In this document: positions 44,100 through 58,539 of the stretch, piece after piece | Position numbering within the stretch: the stretch's first letter is position 1 | Layout: each line of letters starts with the position of its first letter | Assembly: GCA_026413225.1 (NCBI GenBank) | Contig: CM048572.1 | Span: forward strand, 9,300,001-9,364,000 | Direction of reading: 5' to 3' | DNA length: 64,000 bases | Source of the DNA: Otis tarda | Lineage: Eukaryota > Chordata > Aves > Otidiformes > Otididae | Made by a program: the position numbers and the translations under genes | Notes under the pieces: generated by a model | Told to the model about the DNA's origin: nothing | The model's database searches: none | Seen by the model: only the letters and a program-made list of their open reading frames with translations

Positions 44100-46804
44100 A
44101 TGGGTATTGCTACAAAATATTTTTCCCCCCTCAACACCTCTTGCTCTGTGAAGAATATACTCCCATTTGTTACCTTTTCCTAATATGAACTAATAATTAA
44201 AAAATACTAGAAAAGAGTACTATTAAACAGCCCAACACAAAATATGCTGGAAAAGGCATAAGTGTAATAACAGACATGAAGCATGTATGTGCTCCAGAGC
44301 TCATGGCTTGCATAGGTTTCTGATCCATCTCACATTAACGTCCAAGCAAACAGAATAGTGACTCGCTGCTGGTTCCATGAGATAGCCCTGACTTCTGTAC
44401 TCCTCCGCTGCGAGATCCATACTGAGGTGATGACCAAGGACAGAGGAACTCCCACCAGCCAGCTAGCAGAAAATTTCTGCTCAAAGTTGCACTTAATTGG
44501 TAATGAAAGTATATATCTTGCAGAAATAATTGAATCTTAACTCAAGACCAACACACGCTGTTGAAGAGAAGCAAGAACATCGCCTTCTGTATAGTATCTT
44601 TCCAAGATATTGTCTTAGAATATGCCAGACACATCTGTACCAAAAAATCCACTGAAATCTAATTCTATGTTAAGGCCGTTAAGTAGTAGCAAAACGTACA
44701 AATCTGCTGTTTAGGGTTGTCTATAAACCAACTTACCTAATACTTTGAAAATACCATGAGTGAGTGATTGCTCAGGTGACATAAGCACCAGGTAAAATGA
44801 GTTTTACACTTATTTTACACCCAAAATTGAGTATGCAGAAAGGCATGACACAGGTCACCTTTTTCCAAATCATAGATTCTAACGCAGTTAATTAACTAGG
44901 CTGTTACCAAATCCTCTCTTAGAATACATTTTCTTCTTCTTTATGAGTTTGTCACCAAAAAAAAAATCCTAGAATTATATTAAAAACCAAGAAAATGAGA
45001 ATCAAGACTATTCTACTATAAAATATCTTTTTGCTTTGATCGCAGGAGAAATCAGCGGTGTGGCAATGATTCCATTTAACTATAGACAAAAATAATTGCA
45101 GGTGTCTTGCTGAATAAGGGTAGGATTGTACAGAATAAAATACCATTTTGCTAGGCTGTTTGGGAGAGAGATTTGTTTTCTTTAAATTTGCTTTTCTTCT
45201 CACCATAACAGCCTACTGGCCGTAAGATACAGAAGGTGGTAGGAATAGGCTTATTTCTTGCCCTTGTGAGTTTTACAGTGAAATAGACTGTAAAATGTGT
45301 CACGCCGACTTTTCAGTATTGGGAAGAAAAGCAAGGCTAACTATGGTCAAGCCATTTATTACTGCTTAGTCCTTAATGGTAGGGAGACTGCTTTGCTTCT
45401 GCTGTATAGCCCCTAGAACTGGCAGAGTTATGGCAGGGATAGATATGGTCCATTTTCCTTAAGTCAGTGTCATTCATTTCTACCAAAAAGAGGCAAGAGA
45501 AATTAATGGTTCTCTCCCATCCTTCATACTTTGATTCTTTAAGTTATTGAACACTTTCTATTCCTGTATGATTGAAAGTGAACTGATAGAGGCAGGCACT
45601 TATCAGAAGCAAATCCCAGAACAGACAATGAACATATCCTCAGCTCAGTGCTAGATCACTTCAACGAAATTAGCAACAGCTTTTTGCTATCAAAGATCAA
45701 AGCACTCCTACACAGCATGACAGACTGGGTTGAACAAGAGAGCAGTTGCAGAAGCACAGGCTGCAGCCCCTGGGTACCTCGGATGGGGTGGACATGTGGA
45801 CCTCACCATGCTGCACCCCGGTATGCCTGGAAACCTGCACCTGCGGTCCCAGATTGTGGCATCAATGTTCCTCACATGCTGTTCACAGTCCCTCGGTTTG
45901 AATGTGAATCATTGAGTTTGAGAGATGTAATGTTTTGCAATCACACTGGTGAGATCAGGCTCTAGGACTGAAGATGGGCTTCAGAGAATATTTTCTACAC
46001 TGGGGAGCCATGGGAAGAGACACTCAACAAAATTTAGAATAGCAAGATTTGCTGTCTCAGGTAATTAAAGTATTTGTTAAAAACAAACATTAAGGGTTTT
46101 TCTTGTTTTCTCATGCTCAAACCTAGAGAAGGGTCACTAAAATTTGAGTCCATCATACACACTGTAATCCATCTATAAGGTAAATAAATTAATGGGAAGT
46201 CAGTCCATACATAAAGCAGTATATTTAGCACAGCAATGCCTTTCAAACATCTAACCTTTTAGCCGCATGTACAATGAGTGCTTTTGACAGTTTTATTACT
46301 TGAATAGCTGTCCATTTATGAGTCCCATCACATTAAGAATGGGGTTTCTGTACTTCTGCCAGCATGCTAGAACTGGAAACTTGTCTCTTGTGTTTTCTCT
46401 TCTTAGAAAAAAAAGTCAGGCTAAAAAGACAGGTCCAAACAGTTACTTGCCATCTTGGCAAACATGCTACTATTGTTTATACATCCATAAAATTATTATT
46501 ATTTTGGGATGGTTTCTGTTACCTTACTTTTTATAAACAGACAAGTTACTTCCAATGTGTCAAGGAAACCTAATAAAATATAAATATAAACCATTTGCCT
46601 GTATTTTCCCCCTTTTACTTTGAGTATAGACTACATTAACAAAACAAAAGCAAAATAAGACTACAAAACATAATTAAACCAACCAAGATTTTAGTGTAGA
46701 ACCAGCCAGAAGTGCTTTGTGTTTATTAAGTTTTAATTTATAAGAGCCTGCATCACCTTATCTATTTCATGAAAAGCACTATACATGACTCTTTGGTTAA
46801 GGCC

Positions 46805-46880
46805 CCAGTGCAGCAAAGCACAAACACATGTGTAGCTGCAAGGCACGCAAACAGTGTCATTGTGTCAGCTTTAACCCAAG
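46805..46880 (+). repeat. Single-armed copy of the palindromic sauropsid repeat
   Basis: 'cccagtgcagcaaagcacaa' followed by 'acacatgtgtagctgcaagg' and 'acagtgtcattgtgtc' matches the left half of the 'ccagcaaagcacttaagcatgtgcttaac..' element. The mirror half is not recognisable. Compare the two-armed copy at 32526-32641. Confidence 0.45.
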
Positions 46881-47929
46881 CATCTCCCAGTAATCTTGCC
46901 CTTAGGCAAAAGTCAGAACAGAAACTGGTCTAAGATGTTCCTTTGCAAACAAGAAGGGTTTGCACGACCCAAGGACAGAAGTATGTTTCTCCTTCAGTGA
47001 CCATTCATTCAGAATTTCTTGCCACTCATCCACTGATACTTCAGTCTAAGGACTCTTAGCTCAAACTAAATCTGGAAGAATAGAGTAATATTAGCCAGAG
47101 ATTACACCCAAGTAGTTCCCCAAAAAGCTGAGAGCCTGAATATTTCTGGTTCACCCATCTTTGCACTACAAAACAAGCTGGATGACCTCTTGAGATCCAC
47201 CAGAAGTTTCCAATAAACCAGTTGCAGTTCTCACTTATTCTATTTCAAGCATTTTGTTACACCCAACAGTATTAAATATTTTCCCCTGCAGAGATTTACA
47301 TGAGTAATACTAGAAGAATATTGTCATTCCAAGATCAGAATTCCCCTTTTTGATGCCTTTTCTTTTCGGAAGAGGAAAAAATTAATCACTTTGAATCTTT
47401 GGCTGATCTGTCTATCCTAGTCCTTACAATACCTTTGTGCAAGGAAACAGAGTAGGAAGTTTAAGCTACCATTAAATAGGAATACAGGTTCAAGAGCAGG
47501 AGAACAATGACAAGGGCAGCCACATTGCTTAAACCCTTTCATGCACCTGTTCTCCATCTGAAATGTCATTAAACATTCTGGCCTCCACTAATATTCAATG
47601 GCTGTTCCAGAGCCTTCTCTCCTTGATGGCAGTTGAAAAGGATTTTAGCATAGAGTTTTAGCATACAGTTATTTGCTTTTGTGCCAACACTTTCTTTTAC
47701 TTTTTTACTTTTCCACCTCCCTTACGCTCGCTCACTGTTTTGAGAAAGCAGTCAAAATCCCTCTCAGCCTTGGTCTTACAAAGTTCTTCTATTACAACAG
47801 ACTTTCCCCAATCAACCTAGGAGCTGGCCTGCTCTTCACATCTTAATGTTTGATTTCAGCTTCAAGAACAGTGCTAGCAAGTATTTTAGGATGTCTCTTG
47901 GGAGATCTGTAATGGCATTGGATAGTCCC
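46881..47929. other. Non-coding sequence, nothing firm
   Basis: No gene was recognised. A near-exact tandem pair of 13-mers (TTTTAGCATAGAG / TTTTAGCATACAG) lies at 47643-47668. A faint CR1-like phrase at 47170-47205 was not convincing. Confidence 0.5.
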
Positions 47930-48370
47930 CTTGTTTGCCTTTAGTAAACTCAACTGCATCTTCTCCAGTTTACATTTAGCTCTGTCTCTTCATTCCATCT
48001 TTACTATTTATTCCAAGGACCCATGTGCTGTTGAGGTCAGACTAACAGGCAGATGGAGCCCAGAACAGTTTTTCCCCTTTTGTAAAGATGGGATTATGTC
48101 TACTAGACTCTACATATAGCCTGGCAGCCCCAAAATTGTTCGATTAGAATCCTTGTTGCTCAACTTGCGGCCTCCTGTGATGGTTATTTCAGCACTCCAG
48201 GATGGAGGTTTCGTGTTCCTCCTGGCTTGAACACATTAAGCCCTCCAAATTTTGTTTTCACCTGGGATATAGTAATTTCAAATTCTAGACACTCACTCCA
48301 CTTACCCATGCTGTCTTTGGTCCCATCATTCTTTTTCAAAAACAGAGGCTCACTCATTTAATTTTGGTGC
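47930..48370 (-). mobile_element. Ancient CR1 LINE fragment, N-terminal part of reverse transcriptase
   Basis: Reading the minus strand, several conserved CR1 ORF2 blocks appear in the right order and spacing. NVFKPGGTRNLHPGVLK (about 48235-48185) corresponds to DVHKSMGPDGIHPRVLK. DIIPIFTKG (about 48100-48070) corresponds to NVTPIFKKG. A decayed 'PGNYRPVSLTS' block follows near 48040, where the plus strand reads 'ttgaggtcagactaacaggc'. In-frame stops and shifts separate the blocks, so this is a dead fossil. It covers an earlier part of the reverse transcriptase than the relic at 7388 and lies on the other strand, so they are separate insertions. The outer limits are uncertain, and the plus-strand frame at 47931-48119 is incidental. 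Confidence 0.75.
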
Positions 48371-51300
48371 CATACTTAGATTATTTTAATTTAGGAAGAC
48401 ACACTTTTGAATACTAAGAAAACAATATTGAACAAAACAGCTTACACTGCTTAACACAGCATTCTTCAAAGCTGAGTATTTTCCCCTCAAATAATGCCAA
48501 CCTGTTCTTCTTTTGATATTTGCTATCATTATTTGACAGCAGATTAGGCCAATGTATTGCAATATAGCACTGGACATATGCTGTGAAGTGAGGACTAGAG
48601 GTGGACATCACTCCTACTACTCATGTTCAAATTAGAAAAAGGATTAAACCCACCTCCCTTTTCAGTCTGCTTATGTTTTTTCATCTGGCAAAGCCCATAC
48701 AGAAATTAATAATAGCTTTCCCATCTGCAAATAAAAGTATGCTACTTAAGATTTTTGGCAGTGAACTGGCATTTTGTCATTTAATCATTTCACATCATTA
48801 CACTGCAATATGCAATGTAATGATATGACACTCCTAAATGACAAACACTGGGTACCTCCTGTATGGGAAGAAATAGTGTAATAGGAAGGAAATTATACAC
48901 CTAAGGTTGCCACAGTTTCCCCTCCCACAAGTTGGGATTAAAGTACAGAATAGCTCCAAGGAGAACCTCACCTACAGATGACCAAGCTAACCCTTAAGCA
49001 CACATTGACTTCAGACCCAGCAATACCAACCTGATGGCTTGGATCCGATAAGGGTCAAGGAGCCTAAAGCCACACCAAGCGCTCATTACTTGAAGTGCTG
49101 AAGGAGAGAATACCCAGCGCTTCCCAGAGTCAGACTGTACATGAAGGAAAGCCAAAACCTCCTTATCTCTCTGGCCCACTTGATTTTGAGGATATATTAA
49201 CCTTTCAACATCTTGGAGAAATGCCTCTAGAGATCACCTGCCAAAGCCTGATTTGATTGTCTGGTGTGATGGCAAATAGGGTAAAAGCAGGTAAAAGTCC
49301 AGCAAAACCACAGGACAACACTTGCTACCCATACAATGCAAGCTGTAGAGCATTTTCAAAGCAAGCCTTAAATGTCTAAGGTCCCCAAGGACCTCCAAGA
49401 TCCTCAGAATTATTATTTTCCACCATTTCTTCCTACTATCAATTCAAGTCACATAAGAGACCAGTAAGGAAGCTGTAAATAACAGTTTAAAATAAAATGT
49501 CACTAATGTGCTGATAACCCCTCTTCTGCTGCACATCCACTTAACATCAAGCTGCCACTTCTCACCTTTCCTTGAGCCCGTCAGAAACCTGCAACTAGGA
49601 TGAAGTTCCCACTGCAATACATACAAAAATCCCCAGACCACTGGGATGAGGGAGAACACTGAGGAAAAACACAAATAAAGCTCTCTGAATTTACAATTTT
49701 ATCTGTGCAAGAGGGATCTTATCATCACCAGACACTGGTGACCAGCGGTGCCTGAGCACAGGGACCAGAGCTCCAGAGGCACCACCAGATTCCTGCAGAT
49801 GCCAGAAAATCCTGCAGAGACAGAGCTGTCAGGGAAAGCCGCAGTACATGGTACTCTGCTTGAGACTTGGCTACTAAGCAGTCTTTGAGACTACTGTAAT
49901 AAATTTATCTCCAAGAAAACCTGAAGGGGCTGTTTCAGACACAGTTGATCCAGGTTCAGGTGCAAATGTGATTTTGCCTCCCTGTTCAGTTGCCTGAGCC
50001 ATTTGCAAGCCTCACCACCATGCCTGTCAGAAGACTTTATAAGAACTGAGAAAGAGACAATAAAATTCTGAAGTGAAGAGCTCTTTAAATATTAGCTCAG
50101 CTGGTATTATCATACATTTTTCCAAGTTCAAACATGATAAAGTGATTTGAGAGTTTGCCAACTCCATATTCAGGGGAAACATGCAGAGAGAGGAGAAATG
50201 CTGATATCTTTGATGTAAGTTCTTTTTCTTTTCTTTCTTTCTGTTTACTTTAAACAACAATCTTTTTAAAACTCATTTCAGAAGCCATCAGAAAATACTG
50301 GAAATTACACAACAGCTTTAGGAGCATAGAGTTGCAGGTGGCAAGATATTTATTTACCAAAAGAAGCTATCCATGAATGGATGAGTTATTCCAAAGAAAT
50401 GGTTATTTGCCTTGCCATTTTAGTCACAGAAAAAGCCTTATTGAATTTCTACTATTCAATCATTTATTATTCAGTGTCTGAGAGCACTGGTTTTTACGTT
50501 CTTCCCCACATCAGTAAGAAGAAACAATCCTTAAAAACAAATTCCTAAGTGACAATGAACTACTGGTTCCCACTATTTAATAAGCAGCCCTAAACATCTC
50601 TCTCTTCAGGACATGCTGTCACAGCTACCTGCAGCAAAAGCATTTTGAAAACAGAGGGATCTAGCAAGTAGGACACTTCTGAGGTGCCTTGACTTTGATG
50701 CGTGCTTCCCCAAATCAGGTTGGGGTTCAGGGGGTCTAAGATAGCCTAGTTTTTCCAGAAGTGAAATCAATACTTGTAGAGGGGGCCCACGATAAAAGTA
50801 CACCACAACCCACAGTCAGCCCTTCCCACATTACGCCACAGCCTCTGCTTATTTCGCGTAGCGTATTTTGTACAGCTCATTCTAGCATACTTTGCAAGGC
50901 TGAATAATAGATTTAAAGACAAAGTGTTTCAGGGAGAGATCAGATCATTTGAATTTCACCACTTTCATAAGCATCCAGTAAAGCTTGATGGCTTACTAAA
51001 AAAAAGTCACGCTAATACACAAACGTTCATTAAAATGTAATAATATAGATATAAGTTTACTTAATCCTGCTTCAGAGTGCCATGGAGTAAAAGCAATATT
51101 CATTACACTTGGCAAGAGCAAGAATGGTGAGTGGGAGCCAAAACAGTCCTGGACGCTTGCTTGTTTCCTCATCTTTTTTTAAAGCCTTTTTTTATTTTCT
51201 TAAATCATTCTGCACTGGCATGTTCACTAAATGCAAAAAAAGACAGAAGGTAATTACATATCATGACTCATTAGCAGGAAAAAAAAAAGAGTGGGAGCAA

Positions 51301-51689
51301 AAGCAATAAGTGGGTGGGGGCAAATTTACCACATAATGATTTAAAAGTTTTGGACTCCTGCATACAGGGGTGGGGGGAAGGGAAGGAATTTAGTCATTCA
51401 GACTGAAATTCTAGGAGACTAAATGTCTACTTAAATTATTTCATCACATATTCATTAGGCCATCCCAGGGAAACTGGTTTATTATTTGATGGGGTTTTAG
51501 TTCTTTTCTGGCACCCTGAAGATGACAAAGAAGAATGGACAAATTGAACAAGAAAAAAAAAAAAAGATGAACAAAGAAAGTGGCAGGGAAAGAAAGGCAG
51601 AGTAGTCTTAGAAAAAATAAAGAACCCACAGAGCAAAAATCCAAAGTCTAATTTCAGCCTCTGACACTGACTCCTCCTGCAACCCCAGG
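48371..51689. other. Non-coding sequence, no gene seen
   Basis: Frames up to 77 codons occur on both strands without family resemblance. The part at 49720-49830 is GC-richer. G-rich runs occur at 51312-51385, and a pyrimidine-rich run (TTCTTTTCTTTCTTTC) lies near 50222. Confidence 0.55.
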
Positions 51690-51872
51690 CTTGTTGCTTA
51701 TTGCCACTGGTCCTCATTTAGCCATCTGTAATGCCAATGCTGCTGTTTTCTGCTTGTTTGTCTTCACTAGACTGCAAATAAATCAGAAGTTATGTTTTAA
51801 CATGTTTCTTCTATAGCACCAAGCACATAAAGGAATTTATCCTCTGAGTCCACTAGACTATAAAACAAATAT
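51690..51872 (+). mobile_element. Ancient MIR/L3-like tail, plus orientation
   Basis: 'cttgttgcttattgccactg' then 'cctcatttagccatctgtaa', 'gcttgtttgtcttcactaga', 'ctgcaaataaatcag', 'ttctatagcaccaagcacat' and 'aaaacaaatataaataatga' follows the sauropsid element 'cctcagtttccccatctgtaa..tgtctgttagactgtaagctc..tgtacagcacctagcaca..aatacaaataaataat'. It is the mirror of the fragment at 25355-25460. Old and non-functional. Confidence 0.6.
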
Positions 51873-54800
51873 AAATAATGATAAAAGAAAAGAAGGAAAG
51901 TGAAACACTTATGTGGAAAGTCAGAAAATCTGTTTCATCCATAGTTATTGCCCACAAACTTTTCCCTTTAATAACTATTAAGGTGTTTTTTTTCCCTATA
52001 ATCATTAAAACTATTAAGCTAGTTCATTTTAGAAAATATATCCCTTTTTTTTGGCTGTATTGCAGTAGAGGATACTCTGCTTACTCCCTTCGAATTTTAA
52101 AACATGGACTTAAAGACCCAGGAGAACAGAATAAATTTTCTGCTATTTTAAAGAATTAGAATGTGTTGAGGAAAGACTGTACTTGGCTGGGAGCTGGTTT
52201 ATTAAAAGGATGTTGCAGCTAGAGCGTGGAAAAAATAGGACAAAGCTTCCAGTGGGAACCATTGTTCTCCTTAGGGCAGGCAGCAGAGCTACAGGTCCAG
52301 TTTGGGAGGGAATGGTACATTCAGACCAGTTCCAGCCAAGTGCAGGAGATAAAGACTAATCTATCCATCAAGTAGCCAAGTCTGCCCTGTACAGCTGCAT
52401 CTTCTTATTCAGCTGGTAGAACGGACAAATTCAGCACAGCTTAGCTGCAAATTTGCCATCAATAGAAAAGAATTGGTGCTAACATCTGGGCAAAAGCCTG
52501 TGATGGATGCTGGTTTGTTCAGCACACCAGCTTTGTACACAAGGGCCTTCTAGAGACAAAAAAGTATCAGAGGTGTTTCAGATAAGTCTGAATCTCTACA
52601 GGTTGGCCTGAGATGGGAACCTCACACATCATTAGCAATGGGCAACCTGTAAATATTACTCAGGTGAAAGGTTTGGCCACAATGCTTCTGCTTATCTGCT
52701 GACTCACACCTACACAACTTAGCTATTCTGTTCAGACAGAAGCCCTTTCTGTAAGACTTTTCCCATGAAATTTTTGTTTTCATTAGGAAAAAACTAACAG
52801 GATGAAGGTACCAAATATCAAGCAAATGAAGGGGAAAATTGGCATAAAAATGCAGAGGATTTAAGAATTTTTTCAGCCAGTTACAGATGTTATTAACTAT
52901 AGCTATCCCAAATGCCTTCAAAAACATCAGTTAAATCCTTATTATATCTCAACTCAAACAATTCTGTTTTACCCCAATGAGTCACAAAATCTAGCAGTAA
53001 AAAACACTACACAGACCCACCTCACTGGAGTGGGGATCCAGTCAGGCAGCAATAGGAGCAGTAAAGAGTGATGACAGCAGAAATTGGGGAACAGACTTTT
53101 TTCCTGGCTGACACTGGCTTTTTTTTTGTGCCCAAGTTTTATTCTTCAATGAGCGTAATGATAGCTCCCTAATTTAGGATCCATAATATAAGAGCACAAC
53201 TTAAAAGGTTGGCCTCAAATAGCCAAAGTACTACCATCCTGAGAATATGGCATACAAGTCTGTCTTCTACAATTTTGGTCTGGGTTTTTGGTCACACCAT
53301 GGCCTTTCCAAGTATTAGTTCTTCCTATCATCTGATAGTTGTTCGTGTTCAACACATTACATCACAGCAGATTAAATACTATGACTCCTGTGCTTGCAAG
53401 TGCATACCAAAAAAACAAACCTATAAAGCCCCCTGGCTAATGTAAACATTTAACACACTCAGATATTTGCTTTAAAGAAAAAGAAACTAAATAAGTAGAA
53501 CCCCCAAGCAGACAAATAGGGATGAGAAGTCAGCATTTGTGACCCTTCGGTATAAGCCTCTTTCCTGTTACAATACAAAATACATTAACTGCATTTCAGA
53601 GGTCCCAACAATTTTCAGCTTTAATGCAGCCCAAGCCTGCATCAGATTCACAGTCAGAGCATAACCAGCACTGCAATTCTCTCCAATTTAATACCAATAA
53701 TCCCACATAGGAGAGAAATCATAACTCTTAACTATTATTTGCAATGACATCCGCCTTTTAACTTTAAGCAGCGTTCTTTAAAATTTCTAAACTTTTCCTA
53801 TTTCTTCCCTGTGCCTTGATATGAATTTGCCTGTCACCAAAGGCTGTACACAAAGAGAGACACAGACACTGAGCACAAAGATATCAGGAAGTGGTTTTCC
53901 TAGCAACAGTAATCATCTGAGAGATCCCAGAACATCCTTCCTATTCATGCAGCATTTTGTGTTTTGAATAGCGCTGACAGGTGAAGTGGATTCATAGTAT
54001 TTAGTACAAAAAATATTGCTGTGGATGGGTATGGCACAAAAGCAAAAATATCCACACTATTCATGAACAGATGAATTCACTGTTTTCATAACGTTCCAGA
54101 TTATTCACTAAGGCACAATTTCAAAAGCAAAGACTTTCACCTTCCCACAGAATGAATAATCCAGTGTACACCACTAAAGCAGAGTCACCAGGTGGTTTTC
54201 CAATAATGACTTCGCATCTTCAAATCCTACTCACTTATCAAACATCACCATCAAATTCTGCCACCCACCCAAGTATGCCCATCCTGCGCTGAGATCTTGC
54301 ATCTCCTTCCTTAATCAGCACATGCAGACCTTACAGGAGCTTAGAGACAGCAGCAGAACAGACATTAACTACCGTGGAGTGGATACAGCTGTTATACAAA
54401 GCTGACACATTGAAGTATCAAAATTCTTGTTGTTATACAGGGCATAGCAGACCCTGTAAAACAAATGGATTATGAATGATTATGAGGGGAAATCCAAAGC
54501 AATTCAGTGCCCTTCTCCCCCACCATTGGAAGTTTAACAGCCACAAGGGTTTTTATTCCTACAGCTTTCTGCCCTTCCATTTTCTCTAAATTTTAGTCCA
54601 GATTTCTGTTGTCTTGTGGGAAACCAAACACATTAATTTTCTTCCTGGGGCACATCTCAATTGTTCTCCTATTGCTTTCCCCTCCTTGCACTCAAAAACG
54701 TGCCTTCCAGAACTGTTTCCCCACTCTATCGATTCAACAGCTGCATCCCAGCCTCCTCACGTGAGCTCACTGAGCAGACACTGACTTACTATCTAGAACA

Positions 54801-57800
54801 CTGAATCTTTTTCTTCCTGAAGGTCTTTTCAGTGCAACGTATTAATTATTACCATTCCCTTAAGAAAATCATCCAGTCTCTTCAGAAACCTATCTAGTTC
54901 TTATCCTGGCCTTAACCTTCCTTGCACTTTGAGTCTTTGGGTTGACAGTGTATTAAACTGCTTCCTTCCTACCTACACCTGCACCCCAGGATATATAATG
55001 GCAATGTCAACAAATTCTTGGCTATAGGCATGCCAGAGGATTGGACTTAATACCTGGACTATTTGTTACTAGTTCAGATTTTTATGCATTGGAAGTAATA
55101 ATAAATTAAATTGAAACGGATAAATTCCAAACAGATGTGAAAAGGTATAACTAATGGGAGTGTCAGAGAAAATTAAATAGTGACAAACAGTAGTGTAAAT
55201 TACAGTGTCAGGTTGAAGTTGATTTTAAAGGGACATCAGCAAGGTAGCCTTCATGGATTTGGCATTTAGAAAGTACACGTTAGCTGCAATTGAAATACAT
55301 GGGATATGGATTATAAATATGTGCGATAAGAGAAATTACTAATATGAAGTTGTAAGATAGCAAAAGATTAATCAGCTTTCTTCTGCTCTCTGGAGCCTTT
55401 ATGTTGAGTCTTTTTTCTCCATTTGCCCTCTGTCTTCTGCAATTATTTACACTGATAGAAGTGGATATATGTGCTACTGTTCCAGTAAAATCTGCACACT
55501 TGCTTTGTACTACTGGTAATCCTCACGCATGACATGCTGTACATCCTAGTGCATAAAAATGGAAAACAAAAAAGGCCTAACTTCCTTCTTGATAGAGAGG
55601 GTTCTTCCCCACCTTTAAAAAATATCTTATTTTTTAAAATAAAAATGTTTCGAAAATATATCCCATTAAAAGTTATATTCCTGAATCGCAAGTATTTCAT
55701 AACCTTCTAGAATACTCATTGATATTTAAAAAACCCAAATCCTTCATTGCTTCAAAAATGCCAAGGAAAGTAATGCTATATTCCAACCAAATCTGCTCCC
55801 TGCATCTCGCAAACAGCTTGAGTAGCTATAATGAGCTAAAATAAATCTTTAGATTGAAGCACTAATTAACTTTGGAGTTGCTTGTCTCTTGTTATGAATC
55901 TAAGTTTCATGGAATTAGCTAGTCTCCAGTAACTGTCCCATAGACTTTTTTTTTTAAAGTGAGGCAGCATTAAATAGCTTTATTTTCAAGGACAAGACAG
56001 ACATATACAGACAGCCAAATTCATTACTGCTCTAAGCATGCTCCTCTCCAATCTGCCTGTGGTGTGTTTGGCTTTAAAACAGAGAAGAAAAGGTGACTTA
56101 TAGCATCCAGACATGTGGAGTCAGAGCTCTACTGAAACTCTAGAACAAGCAAACCACCCAATTTTGCTTTCTGCAATAATTAGTCACCATTTTGTTTACA
56201 ATTGGGAAAACATTATACTGTAGTTTTATGAGATTGAAGCTAATTTGAAACAATCCTCCAGCAACACCATCAATAAAAGCTTATAAAAATCCCTGTGCCA
56301 TACCCTCTGGCTACTGACAAAACACTATTGATACACAAATCAAAACTGACAGCTCTGGTAACAGATTCCCCTGAAACAGTGAGGTTTGAACTAGTAAAAA
56401 GCCACCTTTGCTAAAACCAGAACCAGCTTAATCCAAAAAGCGATGCTATTGACAGAAGCTGGGAACAGGAGGAAGGGGCAGAGGATCTGCTAAGCTCACC
56501 AGAAACCTGCAGTGAACAAAGCTCAGAGACCCTAACTTGAAAACGCACATAGGAGAGACCCAGCCCTTGCCTTTGAGTGTAGATTCCAGCTAAAATGCAT
56601 TTCAGCACTTTCAAGAACCAAATATAAAATCATTGGTATTTCCACAGGAATAGAGCTTGCCAATTTCTCCATAGCCCCAGATGAAGAGGTAAGTGTTGCT
56701 AGGTTGGTGCATAATCATCTTGGGAACAGTGGCTAATTCTAAATTTATGAGATAATCTTACACTAGCTTAATGTCCTACCACTAGCTCCAAGATACATAC
56801 GTTGCAACTCTGCTAAATGACAGCAGAAACCAAGAAACAGTGATGTAGGCTGTAACTACTGGTTTATTCCTCAACACTCTGGGAATTCAGTGGTCTGACA
56901 TCCACATATCACCTATGCCCCAGTTCATTTCTGCCCAACACACCAGTTGCCACCCATAGGATGGGATTTCCTTGTGAGACTGGATTACACCTTTTGAGGA
57001 AACAACTGCACACAGCTGGGAAGTATGAGCCTCTTTTTTTGGTATGCTTTTTTTTATTTTTGGGTGAGAAGGAGAATGCTCCTAGATTCACTGTGAAACT
57101 AACTTCAATCATGTCTTTGTTTTTCCTTACCCTTCCAAATTAACCTATCAAACCAGATCATTGAGTTTGAGAATTGATTCTTCTGGCTATGCCAGAATCA
57201 TTACATTGTAGACAGTTACAAAAATCATGTTCAAGGCTAGGATGAAATTCTTCCTCCTATAACAGAGACCACATCAAGAACTAATTTGGTTGCTTTTTCC
57301 TCACCATCTCAACTATCACCCCAGTTGAATTAGTAGCATTGCAGTTCCACAAACACCAGAGAGCTTTTGGCCTTCAAGGGACAGCAGTCTTTAAATTACC
57401 TCTTAGAACAATATATCCCTGGAAAATTCTTTTTAATGCAATTTCTGCTACACTTTGTTTGAGAATCTAAGAAATAAGGCAAAAGCATATAATCCAGAAT
57501 CACATTTCTGATCAATAAACACCTTTGCAGATGCCTGCCATGGTCAGCAGACAGATGGGTATGTGCTTTCATTATTAAGCAAGTTTGCAAAAGCTGAAAG
57601 ATCATAACTTTTAAAAATCTTTCCTTTAATAAAATGGTTTGGATCTAGTTGAAGTTTCTTTGCTCAATATTTATTATTCCACCTGACTTCAGATGGGAAC
57701 AATGAGTATTTTGATAAATGGATTGAAATGCTTTGCTTTACAATAGCTTCTGTATAAGCACCTCTGTGTCCTCCCCACTTAAAATGCTGCAAGGCAGCTT

Positions 57801-58539
57801 ATTACACAAACATTTCTCTGTAAATCAAAGAAATAGCACTGGACTTCTCATACAGGCAGTTCACTAGAGGGATTACTTTCTCTCCCATTAACAAAAGTTC
57901 AGCCTTAGTACTGAAAGCAAAATTGATCTAAAGGTAGTCAAAAAGCATACAGGTCCTTCCTTTCTTTTCTCTCCCCATCTCCAAGTTTTAATATAAAAAT
58001 AAAATCATTCCATCCTAATCACATTATTTCTAATCACATAGTACAAGAAAAAACTTCTGCAAAAAACACCTACTATAAAAACAGAGAAAAATATCTTTGT
58101 CTTAACACATCAAGCATGTCCTCACAGTTCCAGGCCCTCATGGGGATTTCAGTACATGACTTACCCAGATCTCACAAAAGTGAACCACTGCCACACAGCA
58201 TATTTTTAAAAAAATCAACTCTATTGGGTCCACAGATCTAATAATAAAAATGAGCAAATACAGCAACACGTATTTATAAAGAAACCTGTGGAATAGAACA
58301 CATCTGTTAAACAGAGAACGGCAAGTTCTACTGCACACTAACATCTTCTGTTTTCATAGGAGTCCATGTCCTTAACATATACAGTCCTGCGTAAAGTCCA
58401 TCTATTTCTCTGAATTCAGAGAGTCAGATAAATAAATGGCTGATATCCTTAGCATAAAGCAAACAGAGGGGGAAAAAAAAAAATCAGCTGCACGAACATG
58501 GAAGCAAGCTCCACTGGCACCATTGCTTTGAGCAAGATG
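51873..58539. other. Non-coding sequence, no gene seen
   Basis: This is the longest featureless stretch. It is AT-rich with scattered T runs (for example 52026-52034, 53118-53128, 55947-55956). The longest frames are 101 codons (52622-52927, minus) and 93 codons (51878-52159, plus), and neither has a recognisable domain. I recognised no repeat family. Confidence 0.55.

Larger units (their letters stand above)
43077..46804. other. Non-coding sequence, no gene seen
   Basis: No gene was recognised. Frames at 45648-45965 (105 codons) and 45730-45915 sit in a GC-richer patch and overlap in different frames. Neither shows a domain. A microsatellite lies at 44069 and a possible old repeat at 43322. 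Confidence 0.55.

Noticed and set aside
45648-45965. 105-codon frame with cysteines and tryptophans
   Set aside because: The residues have no spacing pattern of a known domain, and a second frame covers the same bases.
47170-47205. Phrase 'ctggatgacctcttgagat' resembling a CR1 3' end
   Set aside because: Only about 20 bases match, and the expected upstream and terminal CR1 sequence is missing.
51312-51385. Possible G-quadruplex
   Set aside because: Near 51367-51381 only three runs of three or more G lie close together, so the four-run requirement is not met.
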